This document shows positions 1-8,645 of a DNA stretch of 64,000 nt, piece after piece. The translations under genes were made by a program, and so were the position numbers. The DNA comes from Saprospiraceae bacterium (GTDB lineage Bacteria > Bacteroidota > Bacteroidia > Chitinophagales > Saprospiraceae): positions 124,001-188,000 of the forward strand of contig JAEUUP010000136.1 of assembly GCA_016787525.1 (NCBI GenBank), read 5' to 3'. The notes under the pieces were generated by a model that saw nothing but the letters and a program-made list of their open reading frames with translations, was not told the origin of the DNA and made no database searches. Position 1 is the stretch's first letter, and every line of letters begins with the position of its first letter.

Positions 1-2
1 TG

Positions 3-302
3 GAAAGTTCAATGCGCATCAGTAATGGCGTTTATTGGGGCGGGAATTGGGATAACCTTAGATTTTTAGTTGAATCTAAGTTGATCGAACCTAAAAATAT
101 TCGTTTTTTTGTTGGCTATTCGGGTTGGGATGAAGGACAATTGATGTCTGAAATGAGCGAATCAGCTTGGATTGTGGGCGATATGCACGCCAATTATTTG
201 TTCAACGCACAACCTCACACGCTTTGGCGCACTGTTTTGCAACACAAAGGCGATGCTTTTTCAATTATTGCCGATATGCCTGACGATAATAATTTGAATT
301 GA
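3..302 (+). CDS. YqgE/AlgH family protein, C-terminal part (5' end outside window)
   Basis: The reading frame is open from the first bases and stops at 302, so the window holds only the last ~100 residues. The segment VYWGGNWDNLRFL, then RFFVGYSGWDEGQL, then SAWIVGD and a LWR block match the C-terminal half of the YqgE/AlgH (DUF179) family. The full family is about 180-190 residues. The biochemical role of the family is not established; AlgH was first described as a regulator in Pseudomonas. The ATG at 12 lies inside the conserved domain, so it is not the true start. Confidence 0.85.
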   Translation, partial: ESSMRISNGVYWGGNWDNLRFLVESKLIEPKNIRFFVGYSGWDEGQLMSEMSESAWIVGDMHANYLFNAQPHTLWRTVLQHKGDAFSIIADMPDDNNLN

Positions 303-305
303 GGT

Positions 306-357
306 CATTGAGTCAGTAGTCATTGGGTATTTTTTAATACAGACTACTGACTCAATG
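306..357. repeat. 16-bp perfect inverted repeat (TCATTGAGTCA-type hairpin)
   Basis: Left arm 306-321 and right arm 342-357 are perfect reverse complements, with a smaller GTATT/AATAC stem inside. It follows the yqgE stop directly and may act as its terminator. The arm sequence recurs in the hairpin at 6862-6930 and in the arms at 17371-17390 and 17691-17710, so this is a dispersed repeat and not only a terminator. Confidence 0.7.
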
Positions 358-360
358 ACA

Positions 361-398
361 AAAAAAGAAACCTCCGAAACAATTGTTCCGAAGGTTTC
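361..398 (-). terminator. Rho-independent terminator for the minus-strand barrel gene
   Basis: Imperfect stem 367-398 built on GAAACCT(C/T)CGGAAC. On the minus strand it is followed by a run of T (a361-366 on plus). It lies about 100 bp past the stop of the gene ending at 503. Confidence 0.65.
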
Positions 399-502
399 CT
401 CATCTAAACCAAACTCATGAATGTATGAAAAACCAAACTCTATTTCTATAAAATATACTAATTGATGGATGCTTAAAAGCATGATAATCAATTAGAAAAG
501 AT

Positions 503-1210
503 TTATGGGCGAGCAGATGACTTGCCACCGCTAATCGGAATTGCAAAACCTGCACTCACACCAAAACCTTTATTTTTAACTTCTGCACCCACTACTGGAA
601 CAGTGTAAACTTGATTGAACCCATGTGTGTAGCGTGCTTCTCCGAATAATTTCGCATTGCCAATTGGTACTTCAAAACCTGCACCGACCACACCACCTAC
701 TTCAAGTCGTTTGTAGTCAACAGCATCAAGATTGATAGGTGTTGTGCCTACTTTAAAGTCAATGATGACTTGCGCATGTGTCTCCAAATTGCCACTTAAA
801 GCATAGCCTACTGAGGGACCAGCAAATACATAACCCGATGCACCTTCGCTTCTGAATTTATATTTAGCTAAAAGAGGCATTTCTACGTATTTGATCGCTG
901 TTACAGCATTGACACCTACAGGGACAGGTACATTAAATAATGTCAAATCTGTTCCCTCGTTGATTCTAAATCCTTTTTGAAGATAGTTCAATTCTGGCTG
1001 AATAGAAAAATTGTCTGTCAAGCCGATTTGTGCAACTAAACCAAAATTTGTATTGGTCATATTTTTGAAATCAATCGTACCATTGAACGCAGGAGCAGCA
1101 ACATTGTTCCAATTATATCCCACTTTGCCTCCTAAAGAGAATGTTTGAGCTGAAATAGTTGCAAAACTTGCGCATGAGAAAAGAACTAAAGCCAAAATTG
1201 ATTTTTTCAT
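503..1210 (-). CDS. Outer-membrane beta-barrel protein (PorT-like/OMP_b-brl_2 type)
   Basis: The 235-residue product starts with a clear signal peptide (MKKSILALVLFSCASFATISA, cut before Q). Alternating polar and aromatic strands follow, as in the small barrels common in Bacteroidota: FSLGGKVGYNWNN, NFSIQPELNYLQKGF, EMPLLAKYKF, YVFAGPSVGYAL. The pattern of PELNYLQKGF followed by IPLL-KYKF is typical of the PorT/OMP_b-brl_2 fold. It should sit in the outer membrane; no substrate can be inferred. It is monocistronic, with its own terminator at 361-398. The gene at 20409 encodes a second barrel of the same type. Confidence 0.8.
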   Translation of the reverse strand: MKKSILALVLFSCASFATISAQTFSLGGKVGYNWNNVAAPAFNGTIDFKNMTNTNFGLVAQIGLTDNFSIQPELNYLQKGFRINEGTDLTLFNVPVPVGVNAVTAIKYVEMPLLAKYKFRSEGASGYVFAGPSVGYALSGNLETHAQVIIDFKVGTTPINLDAVDYKRLEVGGVVGAGFEVPIGNAKLFGEARYTHGFNQVYTVPVVGAEVKNKGFGVSAGFAIPISGGKSSARP

Positions 1211-1595
1211 CGTTTAAAGAATTTAAAAGTTGTGATTGATAAATGTGTTCGTTTCAGAACCGAATAAAAATTGTGATTTGATAATTTGTCTTTGCCTTGG
1301 AACCTTTTGAACACCCCTCAGTATTTTCTTCAAAATCTTACTATTGGGTTGTGTTCGTAATTATGACACAAAGAACGGAGGAAGTATCGTTAAGAGGGGT
1401 TAAGGCGCTGTTATTGTTAATTTAACATTTCGTCAAAAGTGTTAAATTTAGTGAAAATTGCACATTTTGCTTTGAAAATGCTTCTTTCATGACTCATTTT
1501 CATCCAATTTTGACAAAATAGAAATACCTTGAATTTTCAATTTAGAAAATTCAAGGTATTTCTGTTTTCACTTTTGTTGTAAAAAGATAATTGTC
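1211..1595. other. Intergenic region with one CCCCTCAGTA copy and a hairpin
   Basis: This 385 bp gap separates two minus-strand genes. It holds a motif copy at 1314-1323 and the hairpin at 1521-1562. I see no other convincing structure or ORF. Confidence 0.6.
1521..1562 (-). terminator. Hairpin downstream of pntA
   Basis: Perfect 18-bp stem (1521-1538 with 1545-1562) and a 6-nt loop, 34 bp past the pntA stop. The T-tract on the minus strand is weak, so termination is likely but not certain. Confidence 0.6.
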
Positions 1596-2732
1596 TTATT
1601 TCGCCATTTTTGCCAAAATTTCATTCGTAAATGTATGGACAGTCGCTCCTTGATGGGTTATCAAACTGCCTTTGGTAATCTCTTCTTCCATCTCCCATTT
1701 GAAACCTTCGCTGGTTGCCAAATGAAGTAAAAGAGTCGAAATATTGCGAGCATACAACTCAGAAGCATTTACAGGCAAGTGGGAAGGTAAGTTTGATTCC
1801 CCAATGATGATGACATTATGTGCTGTCACAGTCGTATCTTTTTGACTTAAAGCGCAATTGCCACCCCATTCGACTGCCATATCAACGATAACTGAGCCTG
1901 ATTTCATACTTTTTACCATGTCTTCACTCACCAAAACAGGTGCTTTTTTGCCGGGTACAAGTGCCGTTGTGATGACAATATCCATTTCTTTGATGCGTTG
2001 CTGTATCAAAGCTTGTTGTTTTTCTAAGAACTCTTTTGACACTTCACGAGCATAACCACCTTCCATTTTGCCACCTGCGGCATCAACTGTGAGAAACTTT
2101 CCACCAAGTGACTCCACTTGTTCTTTTGTTTCGGGGCGCACATCTGTTACTTCTACAATAGCTCCCAAGCGTTTAGCTGTCGCAATCGCTTGTAAACCTG
2201 CTACACCAGCACCAAAAATCAAGACTTTGGCAGGTGAGATTGTACCCGCCGCAGTCATCATCAGAGGCAAAATTTTACCGCTTGCATTAGCACCAGCAAT
2301 CACAGCTTTGTAACCAGCCAAATTGGTTTGCGAACTCAATGCGTCCATTTTTTGCGCTCTTGAAATGCGTGGTACAGCATCCATTGAAAACGTAGCAGCT
2401 TTTCGCTCATTTAAAATCGCTAAAACATCGGGAATGGTATAGGCATACATGAATGAAATCAAAATGCTGCCTTGCTTCACCATTTTTGCCTCCGATACTG
2501 AGGGGGGATTTACTTTTAATAGGACATCTGCATTCGACCAGACATCGCTTGTGTTTTGCACAACTTCAGCACCTGCAGCAATATAGTTTTCATCGCTAAA
2601 TGAAGCATTTTGACCTGCATTTGATTCAATTCTTACTGTGAAACCTGATTTTATCAGGAGTTTGACAACATCAGGCGTGAGGGCAACGCGATTTTCCCCT
2701 TTTTTTATCTCTTTTGGAACTGCGACTATCAA
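1596..2732 (-). CDS. pntA: NAD(P) transhydrogenase, alpha-1 (NAD-binding) subunit
   Basis: The 378-residue protein begins IVAVPKEIKKGENRVALTP, the N-terminal signature shared by transhydrogenase alpha and alanine dehydrogenase. The stretch ISFMYAYTIPDVL followed by MDAVPRISRAQKMDALSS identifies it as transhydrogenase. A Rossmann loop (FGAGVAGLQAIATA) binds NAD. The length fits the soluble alpha-1 subunit of the three-gene type. In that complex it hands hydride between NADH and NADP, driven by proton flow through the alpha-2 and beta membrane subunits, which are not in this window. The only start after the upstream in-frame stop is TTG at 2732. A motif copy (2496-2505) encodes PSV. Confidence 0.9.
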   Translation of the reverse strand: MIVAVPKEIKKGENRVALTPDVVKLLIKSGFTVRIESNAGQNASFSDENYIAAGAEVVQNTSDVWSNADVLLKVNPPSVSEAKMVKQGSILISFMYAYTIPDVLAILNERKAATFSMDAVPRISRAQKMDALSSQTNLAGYKAVIAGANASGKILPLMMTAAGTISPAKVLIFGAGVAGLQAIATAKRLGAIVEVTDVRPETKEQVESLGGKFLTVDAAGGKMEGGYAREVSKEFLEKQQALIQQRIKEMDIVITTALVPGKKAPVLVSEDMVKSMKSGSVIVDMAVEWGGNCALSQKDTTVTAHNVIIIGESNLPSHLPVNASELYARNISTLLLHLATSEGFKWEMEEEITKGSLITHQGATVHTFTNEILAKMAK

Positions 2733-3069
2733 GGTGTTTAAGTTTTAATGTAGAAAGTGAAAAGAATGATTTTATTTCGTTAGTAATCCAATGTTTTGAA
2801 ATACAATTTTTGTTTTTTCAAAAAAACGGAACAAAATAGAGGATTGATTCTAAATGATGAAATATTGTTTCATAAAAAATATTTAGATAGGTCAAAAAAC
2901 TCTTTTTCGGGCATATTTTTTAATACACCCCAAAATCAAACAATTCTTATCTGTCACTCGTAAATAAACGCCCATTATGTCAATTGAGGAATTTTAAGAA
3001 AAATACCTTCTCAACTCATCAATAGATTCGTAAAATCCGTTAATTCGCAGTTTTTAAAATCGCCGTAAA
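2733..3069. other. Divergent intergenic region between pntA and ctlX
   Basis: This AT-rich gap of 337 bp between divergent genes must carry promoters for both. I could not place a full TTTG/TAnnTTTG pair, and I see no repeat or motif copy in it. Confidence 0.5.
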
Positions 3070-3999
3070 ATGGAAAAACACCAAACAACATCCAATATTT
3101 TGATGGTTCGCCCTGCGAACTTTGGATTTAATCCCGAAACTGCTGCTAACAATGCGTTTCAAGTCAACGATACATCGCTAACAGTGGCTGAGATTCAACA
3201 AAAAGCTGTTGCAGAGTTCGATAATTTTGTAAATATACTGAGGGGGCGTGCCGTCCATGTTTTTGTCGCCCAAGATTCAGCAAGCCCTGTTAAAACAGAT
3301 GCCGTTTTTCCAAACAATTGGATAACCAGCCACGGCGATGGTACTATGGTTTTGTATCCCATGTTTTCAAAAAATAGGCGTTTGGAGCGCGACAGCGATG
3401 TGATGCATTTTGTTGAAAATCAATTTATTATCAATAAAATTTTGCACCTCGAACACTACGAAGAAATCAATAGTTTTTTGGAAGGAACAGGCTCGATGAT
3501 ACTCGATCGGAAAAACGAAATCTGCTATGCGTGTCTAAGCCCACGTACTGATTTGACACTTTTAGACGAATGGTGCGACCTAATGCACCATAAACGAGTT
3601 GCTTTTCGTGCCGTTGACGGACAAGGCAAAGATATTTATCATACTAATGTGATGATGGCATTGGGTGAAACCTTTGTAGTGATTTGTTTAGAAACCATAC
3701 AAGATGTAAATGAGCGTTTGGATTTAATAAAACATTTTGAATTGACTAGCAAAGATATAATTGAGATTTCGCTGGCTCAAATGATGTCTTTCGCAGGCAA
3801 TATGTTGCAGGTTCGCAACGATTTTGATGAAACCTTTTTAGTGATGTCGAAACAAGCCTATGATTCTTTAAATGCAACACAAATAGCTCATATTCAAAGA
3901 CATACAGAAATACTTTATGCCGATATAAAAACAATTGAAACCTATGGTGGTGGTTCAGCAAGGTGTATGTTGGCAGAAATATTTTTTGAGAAAAAATAA
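3070..3999 (+). CDS. ctlX: Citrulline hydrolase CtlX-type (arginine deiminase/amidinotransferase fold)
   Basis: The 309-residue protein opens with ILMVRPANFGFNPETAANNAFQ-type sequence, diagnostic of the CtlX family. It carries the guanidino-group hydrolase features: FPNNWITSH near residue 85, a catalytic-type His in IYHTNVMMA, and a C-terminal GGGSARCMLAE whose Cys299 would be the nucleophile. CtlX proteins are thought to hydrolyse citrulline-like compounds. No arginine-pathway gene is adjacent, so the substrate is assigned from the family alone. A motif copy at 3236-3245 encodes ILRG. Confidence 0.85.
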   Translation: MEKHQTTSNILMVRPANFGFNPETAANNAFQVNDTSLTVAEIQQKAVAEFDNFVNILRGRAVHVFVAQDSASPVKTDAVFPNNWITSHGDGTMVLYPMFSKNRRLERDSDVMHFVENQFIINKILHLEHYEEINSFLEGTGSMILDRKNEICYACLSPRTDLTLLDEWCDLMHHKRVAFRAVDGQGKDIYHTNVMMALGETFVVICLETIQDVNERLDLIKHFELTSKDIIEISLAQMMSFAGNMLQVRNDFDETFLVMSKQAYDSLNATQIAHIQRHTEILYADIKTIETYGGGSARCMLAEIFFEKK

Positions 4000-4087
4000 T
4001 GTTAACTAGCGGAATTACAGCAAATTTGTTATTTTTGAGACTCATTCACAACCTAATTTATTTCATTCTCTTAAAATCAAATCACAA

Positions 4088-4570
4088 ATGGAAAATCAAT
4101 TTTTAGACTCAAATCTCGACAATGAGACCCCTCAGTATTCTGGGTATGCTGGCTTTTGGCAACGTTTTGTCGCCGCTCTGATTGATGGCATCATCATGAA
4201 CATTGCTCAGATGATTGTTTTTTCAGTTTTCGGAATGGGTTCGATGATGTCATTTGACCCAGAAATGTTTGAAGAAGGTCTACCCACTTCATTTTGGCTG
4301 GCCTATATGATAAGTATTGGTCTTAACGTCGCCTATTTTGCCTATTTTGAGTCAAGTGAAAAACAAGCCACATTTGGCAAACAAGCAATGGGCTTAGTTG
4401 TAACGGACATAAATGGCAACCGCATTTCGACGCTCAATGCTGTTGGACGTTATTTTGCGAAAATTCCGTCTGCGATGATACTGTTAATTGGCTTTATCAT
4501 GCAGCCTTTCACACAACGCAAACAGGCGCTACACGATATGATTGCAGGCACTTTAGTCTATAAAAAATAG
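4088..4570 (+). CDS. RDD-family membrane protein, copy 1
   Basis: The 160-residue protein has the RDD pattern: an Arg and Asp in the first helix (GFWQRFVAALIDGI), three or four hydrophobic helices, the KQATFGKQAMGLVVTD loop, and the C-terminal QPFTQRKQALHDMIAGTLVYKK. RDD proteins are integral membrane proteins, some linked to ion exchange; the function here is unknown. The next gene is a paralogue. Both carry the 10-mer at the same place near the N-terminus, encoding TPQY just before GYAGFW. Confidence 0.85.
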   Translation: MENQFLDSNLDNETPQYSGYAGFWQRFVAALIDGIIMNIAQMIVFSVFGMGSMMSFDPEMFEEGLPTSFWLAYMISIGLNVAYFAYFESSEKQATFGKQAMGLVVTDINGNRISTLNAVGRYFAKIPSAMILLIGFIMQPFTQRKQALHDMIAGTLVYKK

Positions 4571-4581
4571 TTTATTTTGTG

Positions 4582-4630
4582 AATAAAGAAGCCTTTGAGA
4601 ACTCATTTTCTCAAAGGCTTCTTTATTTTT
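4582..4630 (+). terminator. Rho-independent terminator after RDD copy 1
   Basis: A 19-bp perfect stem (4582-4600 with 4609-4627), followed by T residues, 11 bp past the stop. It separates the two RDD genes into distinct transcripts. Confidence 0.9.
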
Positions 4631-4673
4631 GGCACTTATTTTAAAATTTCATTAAACCACATTAACATTAAGT

Positions 4674-5231
4674 ATGGATAATCAATGGCTTGACGCAGAT
4701 TTAGATAAACCGACGACCCCTCAGTATAAAAACGGTTATGCAGGATTTTGGGAACGGTTTGGGGCAGCTTTTTTAGATGGTCTGTTGTTGGCGGTAGTCA
4801 GTTTTTTAGTTTTAGGGGCTTTTGGTATTGGTCTCACCGATTTATATCAAGGTGCAGCCAAGGGGGAAGACCCCACAGAATTGTTTGGTGCAAAATATTA
4901 TTGGGCGAGTATCGTCAACCTACTCATAAATTGGTACTATTTTGCACAACAAGAATCGAGCGTGCATCAAGCGACTTTGGGCAAACGTGCTTTGGGCTTA
5001 ATTGTAACCGATATAAATGATCAACGTTTGAGCTTTCAACAAGCCAGTGTTCGTTTTTGGCTCAAACAATTAATGACCATAGGCTCGTTGCTGGGTTCTG
5101 CCTTGGCGATGCCCGAGCTGGTTACAAGTGTGAGTTTTTTAGCTTTAGTGAATTATTTGGTTCAACCTTTTACAGCTCGTAAACAAGCACTACACGATAT
5201 GATTGCTAAAACTTTGGTCTATAAAAAATAG
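4674..5231 (+). CDS. RDD-family membrane protein, copy 2
   Basis: The 185-residue paralogue of the upstream gene shares TPQYxNGYAGFWxRFxAAxxDG, QATLGKRALGLIVTDIN and the C-terminal VQPFTARKQALHDMIAKTLVYKK. It is longer mainly in the loop after helix 1 (GAAKGEDPTELFGAKYYW). Predicted inner-membrane protein of unknown function. The pair looks like a tandem duplication that has diverged. Confidence 0.85.
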   Translation: MDNQWLDADLDKPTTPQYKNGYAGFWERFGAAFLDGLLLAVVSFLVLGAFGIGLTDLYQGAAKGEDPTELFGAKYYWASIVNLLINWYYFAQQESSVHQATLGKRALGLIVTDINDQRLSFQQASVRFWLKQLMTIGSLLGSALAMPELVTSVSFLALVNYLVQPFTARKQALHDMIAKTLVYKK

Positions 5232-5245
5232 CAGAATTATTTACT

Positions 5246-5392
5246 TTCCCAATATTTCGGTAGTTTTTTAAGTGTAAATAACGCCACCTGCAGTAGCGGC
5301 GGGGGCTTTTCGGAGGGAGGTTTTAATTTTTTCAGCGGCGAAGCCGCCGTTTTTTAACTAAAAAATTACCGAAGTATTGTTCCCAAAATGGG
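5246..5392. repeat. Palindromic element H (nested inverted repeat)
   Basis: The outer arms around 5250-5273 and 5356-5380 are near-perfect reverse complements (AATATTTCGGTAGTTTTTTAA with its partner). Inside lies a GGCGGCTTCGCCGC-type hairpin at about 5333-5349. It resembles the left hairpins of elements D and E, so it is probably a divergent member of the same family. Confidence 0.55.
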
Positions 5393-5457
5393 AATATAAG
5401 TCTTAATAAACCTAAGACTTTAATTGCCTAATTAATTGTCTAAAACTCTGATTTTCA

Positions 5458-6861
5458 ATGATTAAGAACTTGTCTAAACTTGCTTTTATTTTAGTTCTAA
5501 TTTTTACTACTGCATGTAGTATGACAAAAAATCAACCGCAACGTCCGATGGAAGCCTATCAAGACCCTGCCGACTTACCCCCCTCAGTATCCACCGTCAA
5601 TATTCCGATTCGGTTGAATGCCGCAGAAATTGAACGCCTTTTGAACAACAAATTGAGTGGAGATATTTATGTGGATAACAATGTGGATGACGATGGCATC
5701 ATGATGAAAGCCACGCGTACTCAAAATATCAATATACGCCTTGATGGATTTCAGATGAATTATCGGGTGCCAGTAAAAATTTGGGTTTTTAAAAAACTGT
5801 TAGACAATTTTTTGACAGGCAAACGAGGGGTAGAAGCCGAAGGCGAGTTGGCATTAAACTTCAAAACATCGCTCGAAATCAAACCCGATTGGTCAGTCGA
5901 ACCACGTACAGAACTCATTGGTTATGATTGGATTAGGAATATGGCTGTGAAAACGGGAGTAGGTAATTTAGATGTAAAATATTTGGCTGATGCCATTATC
6001 AAAAACAGTCGCTATACAGTTACATCTGCCATTGACCAGCAGTTGCGAACACAGTTCCAGATACGCAAAAACCTTGAAGACGCTTGGACAATGATGCAAC
6101 GAGCCGTTCCCATCACAAGTAGCTACGGTACTTGGTGGGTCAAATTGACTCCTCAGGCTATTGAGATGACTCCATTTTCAACCAATGGTGACGTGTTACA
6201 AGCCAATATCAGTATTCAATCGTTAGCGGAAGTGGTGGCTGGAGCAGCACAGCCGACTTTCAGAGCTGATACATATTTGCCTCCATTTAAAGTGGGTTAT
6301 AATTCAAACAATGATTTTTCGGTCAATTTATCAACAGATATTCCTATCAAAGAAGCTGAAAGTTTAGCAAAATCTTTTGCTGTTGGGCAAGTTTTTGAAC
6401 CAGCAGGCAAACGTATCGAGGTTAGAGACATGCAGTTGTTTGGTCAGAATGATAAAATTGTGGTTAATACGAGTTTTGTTGGTAGTTATACTGGAAGTTT
6501 GTATTTGATTGGACGGCCTGTTTTTGACCCTTCAAAAAATACGATTTATCTTGAAGACCTCGATTATGACCTCCAAACTAAGGATTTTTTGCTAAAAAGT
6601 GCCAAATGGCTGTTCGATAAAACGATTTTGAAAAAAATGAAAGAGGCTTGCGTATTTCCTCTCGATGAAAATGTGAAATTTTTCAAAGAAATGATGAACA
6701 ATCAATTATCCAACTACAAATTCAACAATAATGTATCACTTAAAGGCTTTGTTGACGATATTAAAGTAAATGATATCAAAGTTTTGAAAGATAAAATCAA
6801 GATTTATGTCTCCTCAAAAGGCAAACTGAATATTGACGTCGAGGGACTAGATAAGTTTTAG
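5458..6861 (+). CDS. DUF4403 family lipoprotein
   Basis: The 467-residue product has a lipoprotein signal peptide: a hydrophobic core and then FTTACS, with Cys20 as the lipidated residue. The body shows the DUF4403 pattern: STVNIPIRLNAAEIERLLNNKL near the start, a YRVPVKIWVFKK block, and a repeat of the same fold in the second half. DUF4403 proteins are predicted envelope lipoproteins of unknown role; tandem lipid-binding-like folds have been suggested. It is followed by a long hairpin (6862-6930) and then guaA. A motif copy at 5580-5589 encodes PSV in a six-C tract. Confidence 0.8.
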   Translation: MIKNLSKLAFILVLIFTTACSMTKNQPQRPMEAYQDPADLPPSVSTVNIPIRLNAAEIERLLNNKLSGDIYVDNNVDDDGIMMKATRTQNINIRLDGFQMNYRVPVKIWVFKKLLDNFLTGKRGVEAEGELALNFKTSLEIKPDWSVEPRTELIGYDWIRNMAVKTGVGNLDVKYLADAIIKNSRYTVTSAIDQQLRTQFQIRKNLEDAWTMMQRAVPITSSYGTWWVKLTPQAIEMTPFSTNGDVLQANISIQSLAEVVAGAAQPTFRADTYLPPFKVGYNSNNDFSVNLSTDIPIKEAESLAKSFAVGQVFEPAGKRIEVRDMQLFGQNDKIVVNTSFVGSYTGSLYLIGRPVFDPSKNTIYLEDLDYDLQTKDFLLKSAKWLFDKTILKKMKEACVFPLDENVKFFKEMMNNQLSNYKFNNNVSLKGFVDDIKVNDIKVLKDKIKIYVSSKGKLNIDVEGLDKF

Positions 6862-6930
6862 TCAATTGTCATTGAGCCATTAGTCAATTTACTGAGGGGT
6901 AAAATTGACTAATGACTCAATGACAATTGA
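6862..6930. repeat. 29-bp-arm hairpin with a CCCCTCAGTA motif in the loop
   Basis: Arms 6862-6890 and 6902-6930 are reverse complements with one mismatch. The short loop is almost entirely the 10-mer (TACTGAGGGG at 6890-6899). The arms contain the GTCATTGAG-CATTAGTCAATT sequence also seen at 306-357. It directly follows the DUF4403 stop and probably terminates that transcript. Confidence 0.75.
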
Positions 6931-6995
6931 TTTCAATGACAAAACTTTTGTACCTCATATTTCATACTTCATCGCCAAAAAACTACCTTTGCCCC

Positions 6996-8540
6996 ATGAA
7001 CGAAAAAATTCTTATCCTCGATTTTGGCTCGCAATACACCCAGTTGATTGCCCGCCGCGTCCGCGAATTGAATGTTTATTCTGAAATCATTCCGTACAAC
7101 AAACTGCCCGATACCATAGACCCCTCAGTACGCGCCATCATTTTGAGCGGTAGCCCGTTCTCAGTGCGTGATGAGAATGCTTTGACTTTGGATTTAAACA
7201 AAATTGTCGGCAAGTTGCCCGTTTTAGGTGTCTGCTACGGCGCACAAATGATGGCAAAATACTTCGGTGGTACGGTCGAAAAATCTGCCAAACGCGAATA
7301 TGGCAAACAAGCCATCAGTACGATTTTGAAAGAAGATGCCTTTTTTGAAGGCATCGAAGCAGGTTCGCAAGTTTGGATGTCTCACTCTGATTCCATCACA
7401 AAACTACCCGAAGGTTTTGAACTTTTAGCTAATTCGGAAGGCGGTGTAACGGCTGCTTACAAAAAAACGCCTCAAAATGGGGAAGCACCGACCTATTGCA
7501 TCCAGTTTCATCCCGAAGTGACGCATAGTTTGGACGGTTTGCAATTGCTCAAAAACTTTATCATCGGCATCGCAGGCTGCAAAGGGGATTGGACACCTGC
7601 CCATTTTGTTGAAGAAACCGTTACGGATTTGCGCAAAAAACTGGGTGAAGAACATGTTTTACTCGCTTTATCGGGTGGTGTAGATTCGAGTGTGGCTGCT
7701 CTGCTGTTGCACAAAGCGATTGGGAAAAACCTCTATTGTTTCTTCATTGACAATGGTTTGCTGCGTAAAAATGAATTTGAAGAAGTTTTGACATCTTATA
7801 AAGGTATGGGTTTGAACGTTGTTGGTGTAGATGCAAAACAACAATTTTACGATATACTGAGGGGGGTCTCTGACCCAGAAGCGAAACGCAAAGCCATTGG
7901 CGGCATGTTTATCGAAGTTTTTGAAGCCGAAGCTAAACAATTTCCTGACATCAAATGGTTGGCTCAAGGTACAATTTATCCCGATGTGATTGAGTCAGTG
8001 AGCGTTCATGGCCCCTCAGTAACCATCAAATCGCACCACAATGTTGGCGGTTTGCCCGCAAAAATGGGCTTGAAAATAGTCGAACCTCTGCGTTTTTTGT
8101 TCAAAGACGAAGTACGCCGTGTGGGTCGTGAATTAGGCTTGGCAGATAATATTTTGAAACGTCATCCATTCCCCGGTCCGGGCTTAGGTATTCGTATTTT
8201 AGGTGACATCACACCTGAAAAAGTGGCTATGTTGCAAGAAGCAGATGCTATTTATATCAATGGTTTGAAAAAATGGGGACTTTACGACGAGGTGTGGCAA
8301 GCTGGCACAATTCTTTTACCTGTACAGTCAGTAGGTGTCATGGGAGATGAAAGAACTTACGAAAAAACCATTGCTTTGCGCGCAGTTAGTTCGACTGATG
8401 GAATGACAGCTGAATGGTCGCATTTGCCTCATGCATTTTTAGCTGAAATCTCGACAGATATTATAAATAATGTGCGTGGCATCAATCGAGTCGTTTACGA
8501 TATTTCGACCAAACCGCCCGCCACAATTGAATGGGAGTAG
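6996..8540 (+). CDS. guaA: GMP synthase (glutamine-hydrolysing)
   Basis: The protein has 514 residues when started at [22 protein letters not shown] (6996). The frame is open further upstream, but those residues are not conserved, and a TACCTTTG -7-like element lies at 6984-6991. The class I glutamine amidotransferase domain carries Cys80 (LGVCYGAQ) and the FHPEV His-Glu pair. The PP-loop LSGGVDSS marks the ATP pyrophosphatase domain, and the C-terminus is PPATIEWE. It converts XMP, glutamine and ATP to GMP. Three copies of the 10-mer fall in the gene (7121, 7855, 8012) and encode PSV, LRG and PSV, two of them (7855, 8012) in conserved stretches, without disturbing the alignment. Confidence 0.97.
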   Translation: MNEKILILDFGSQYTQLIARRVRELNVYSEIIPYNKLPDTIDPSVRAIILSGSPFSVRDENALTLDLNKIVGKLPVLGVCYGAQMMAKYFGGTVEKSAKREYGKQAISTILKEDAFFEGIEAGSQVWMSHSDSITKLPEGFELLANSEGGVTAAYKKTPQNGEAPTYCIQFHPEVTHSLDGLQLLKNFIIGIAGCKGDWTPAHFVEETVTDLRKKLGEEHVLLALSGGVDSSVAALLLHKAIGKNLYCFFIDNGLLRKNEFEEVLTSYKGMGLNVVGVDAKQQFYDILRGVSDPEAKRKAIGGMFIEVFEAEAKQFPDIKWLAQGTIYPDVIESVSVHGPSVTIKSHHNVGGLPAKMGLKIVEPLRFLFKDEVRRVGRELGLADNILKRHPFPGPGLGIRILGDITPEKVAMLQEADAIYINGLKKWGLYDEVWQAGTILLPVQSVGVMGDERTYEKTIALRAVSSTDGMTAEWSHLPHAFLAEISTDIINNVRGINRVVYDISTKPPATIEWE

Positions 8541-8645
8541 TTGATAACAAAAAAAATTGTTAGGCAAACTATTAAATGTGTAAAAAAATACAGAAGTTTG
8601 AGGGAATTTCAAACGAATCCTACAATAAATCAATCTTTTTCAACT

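Noticed and set aside
1596..2732. Alanine dehydrogenase instead of transhydrogenase
   Set aside because: The MDAVPRISRAQKMDALSS and ISFMYAYTIPDVL segments are those of transhydrogenase alpha.
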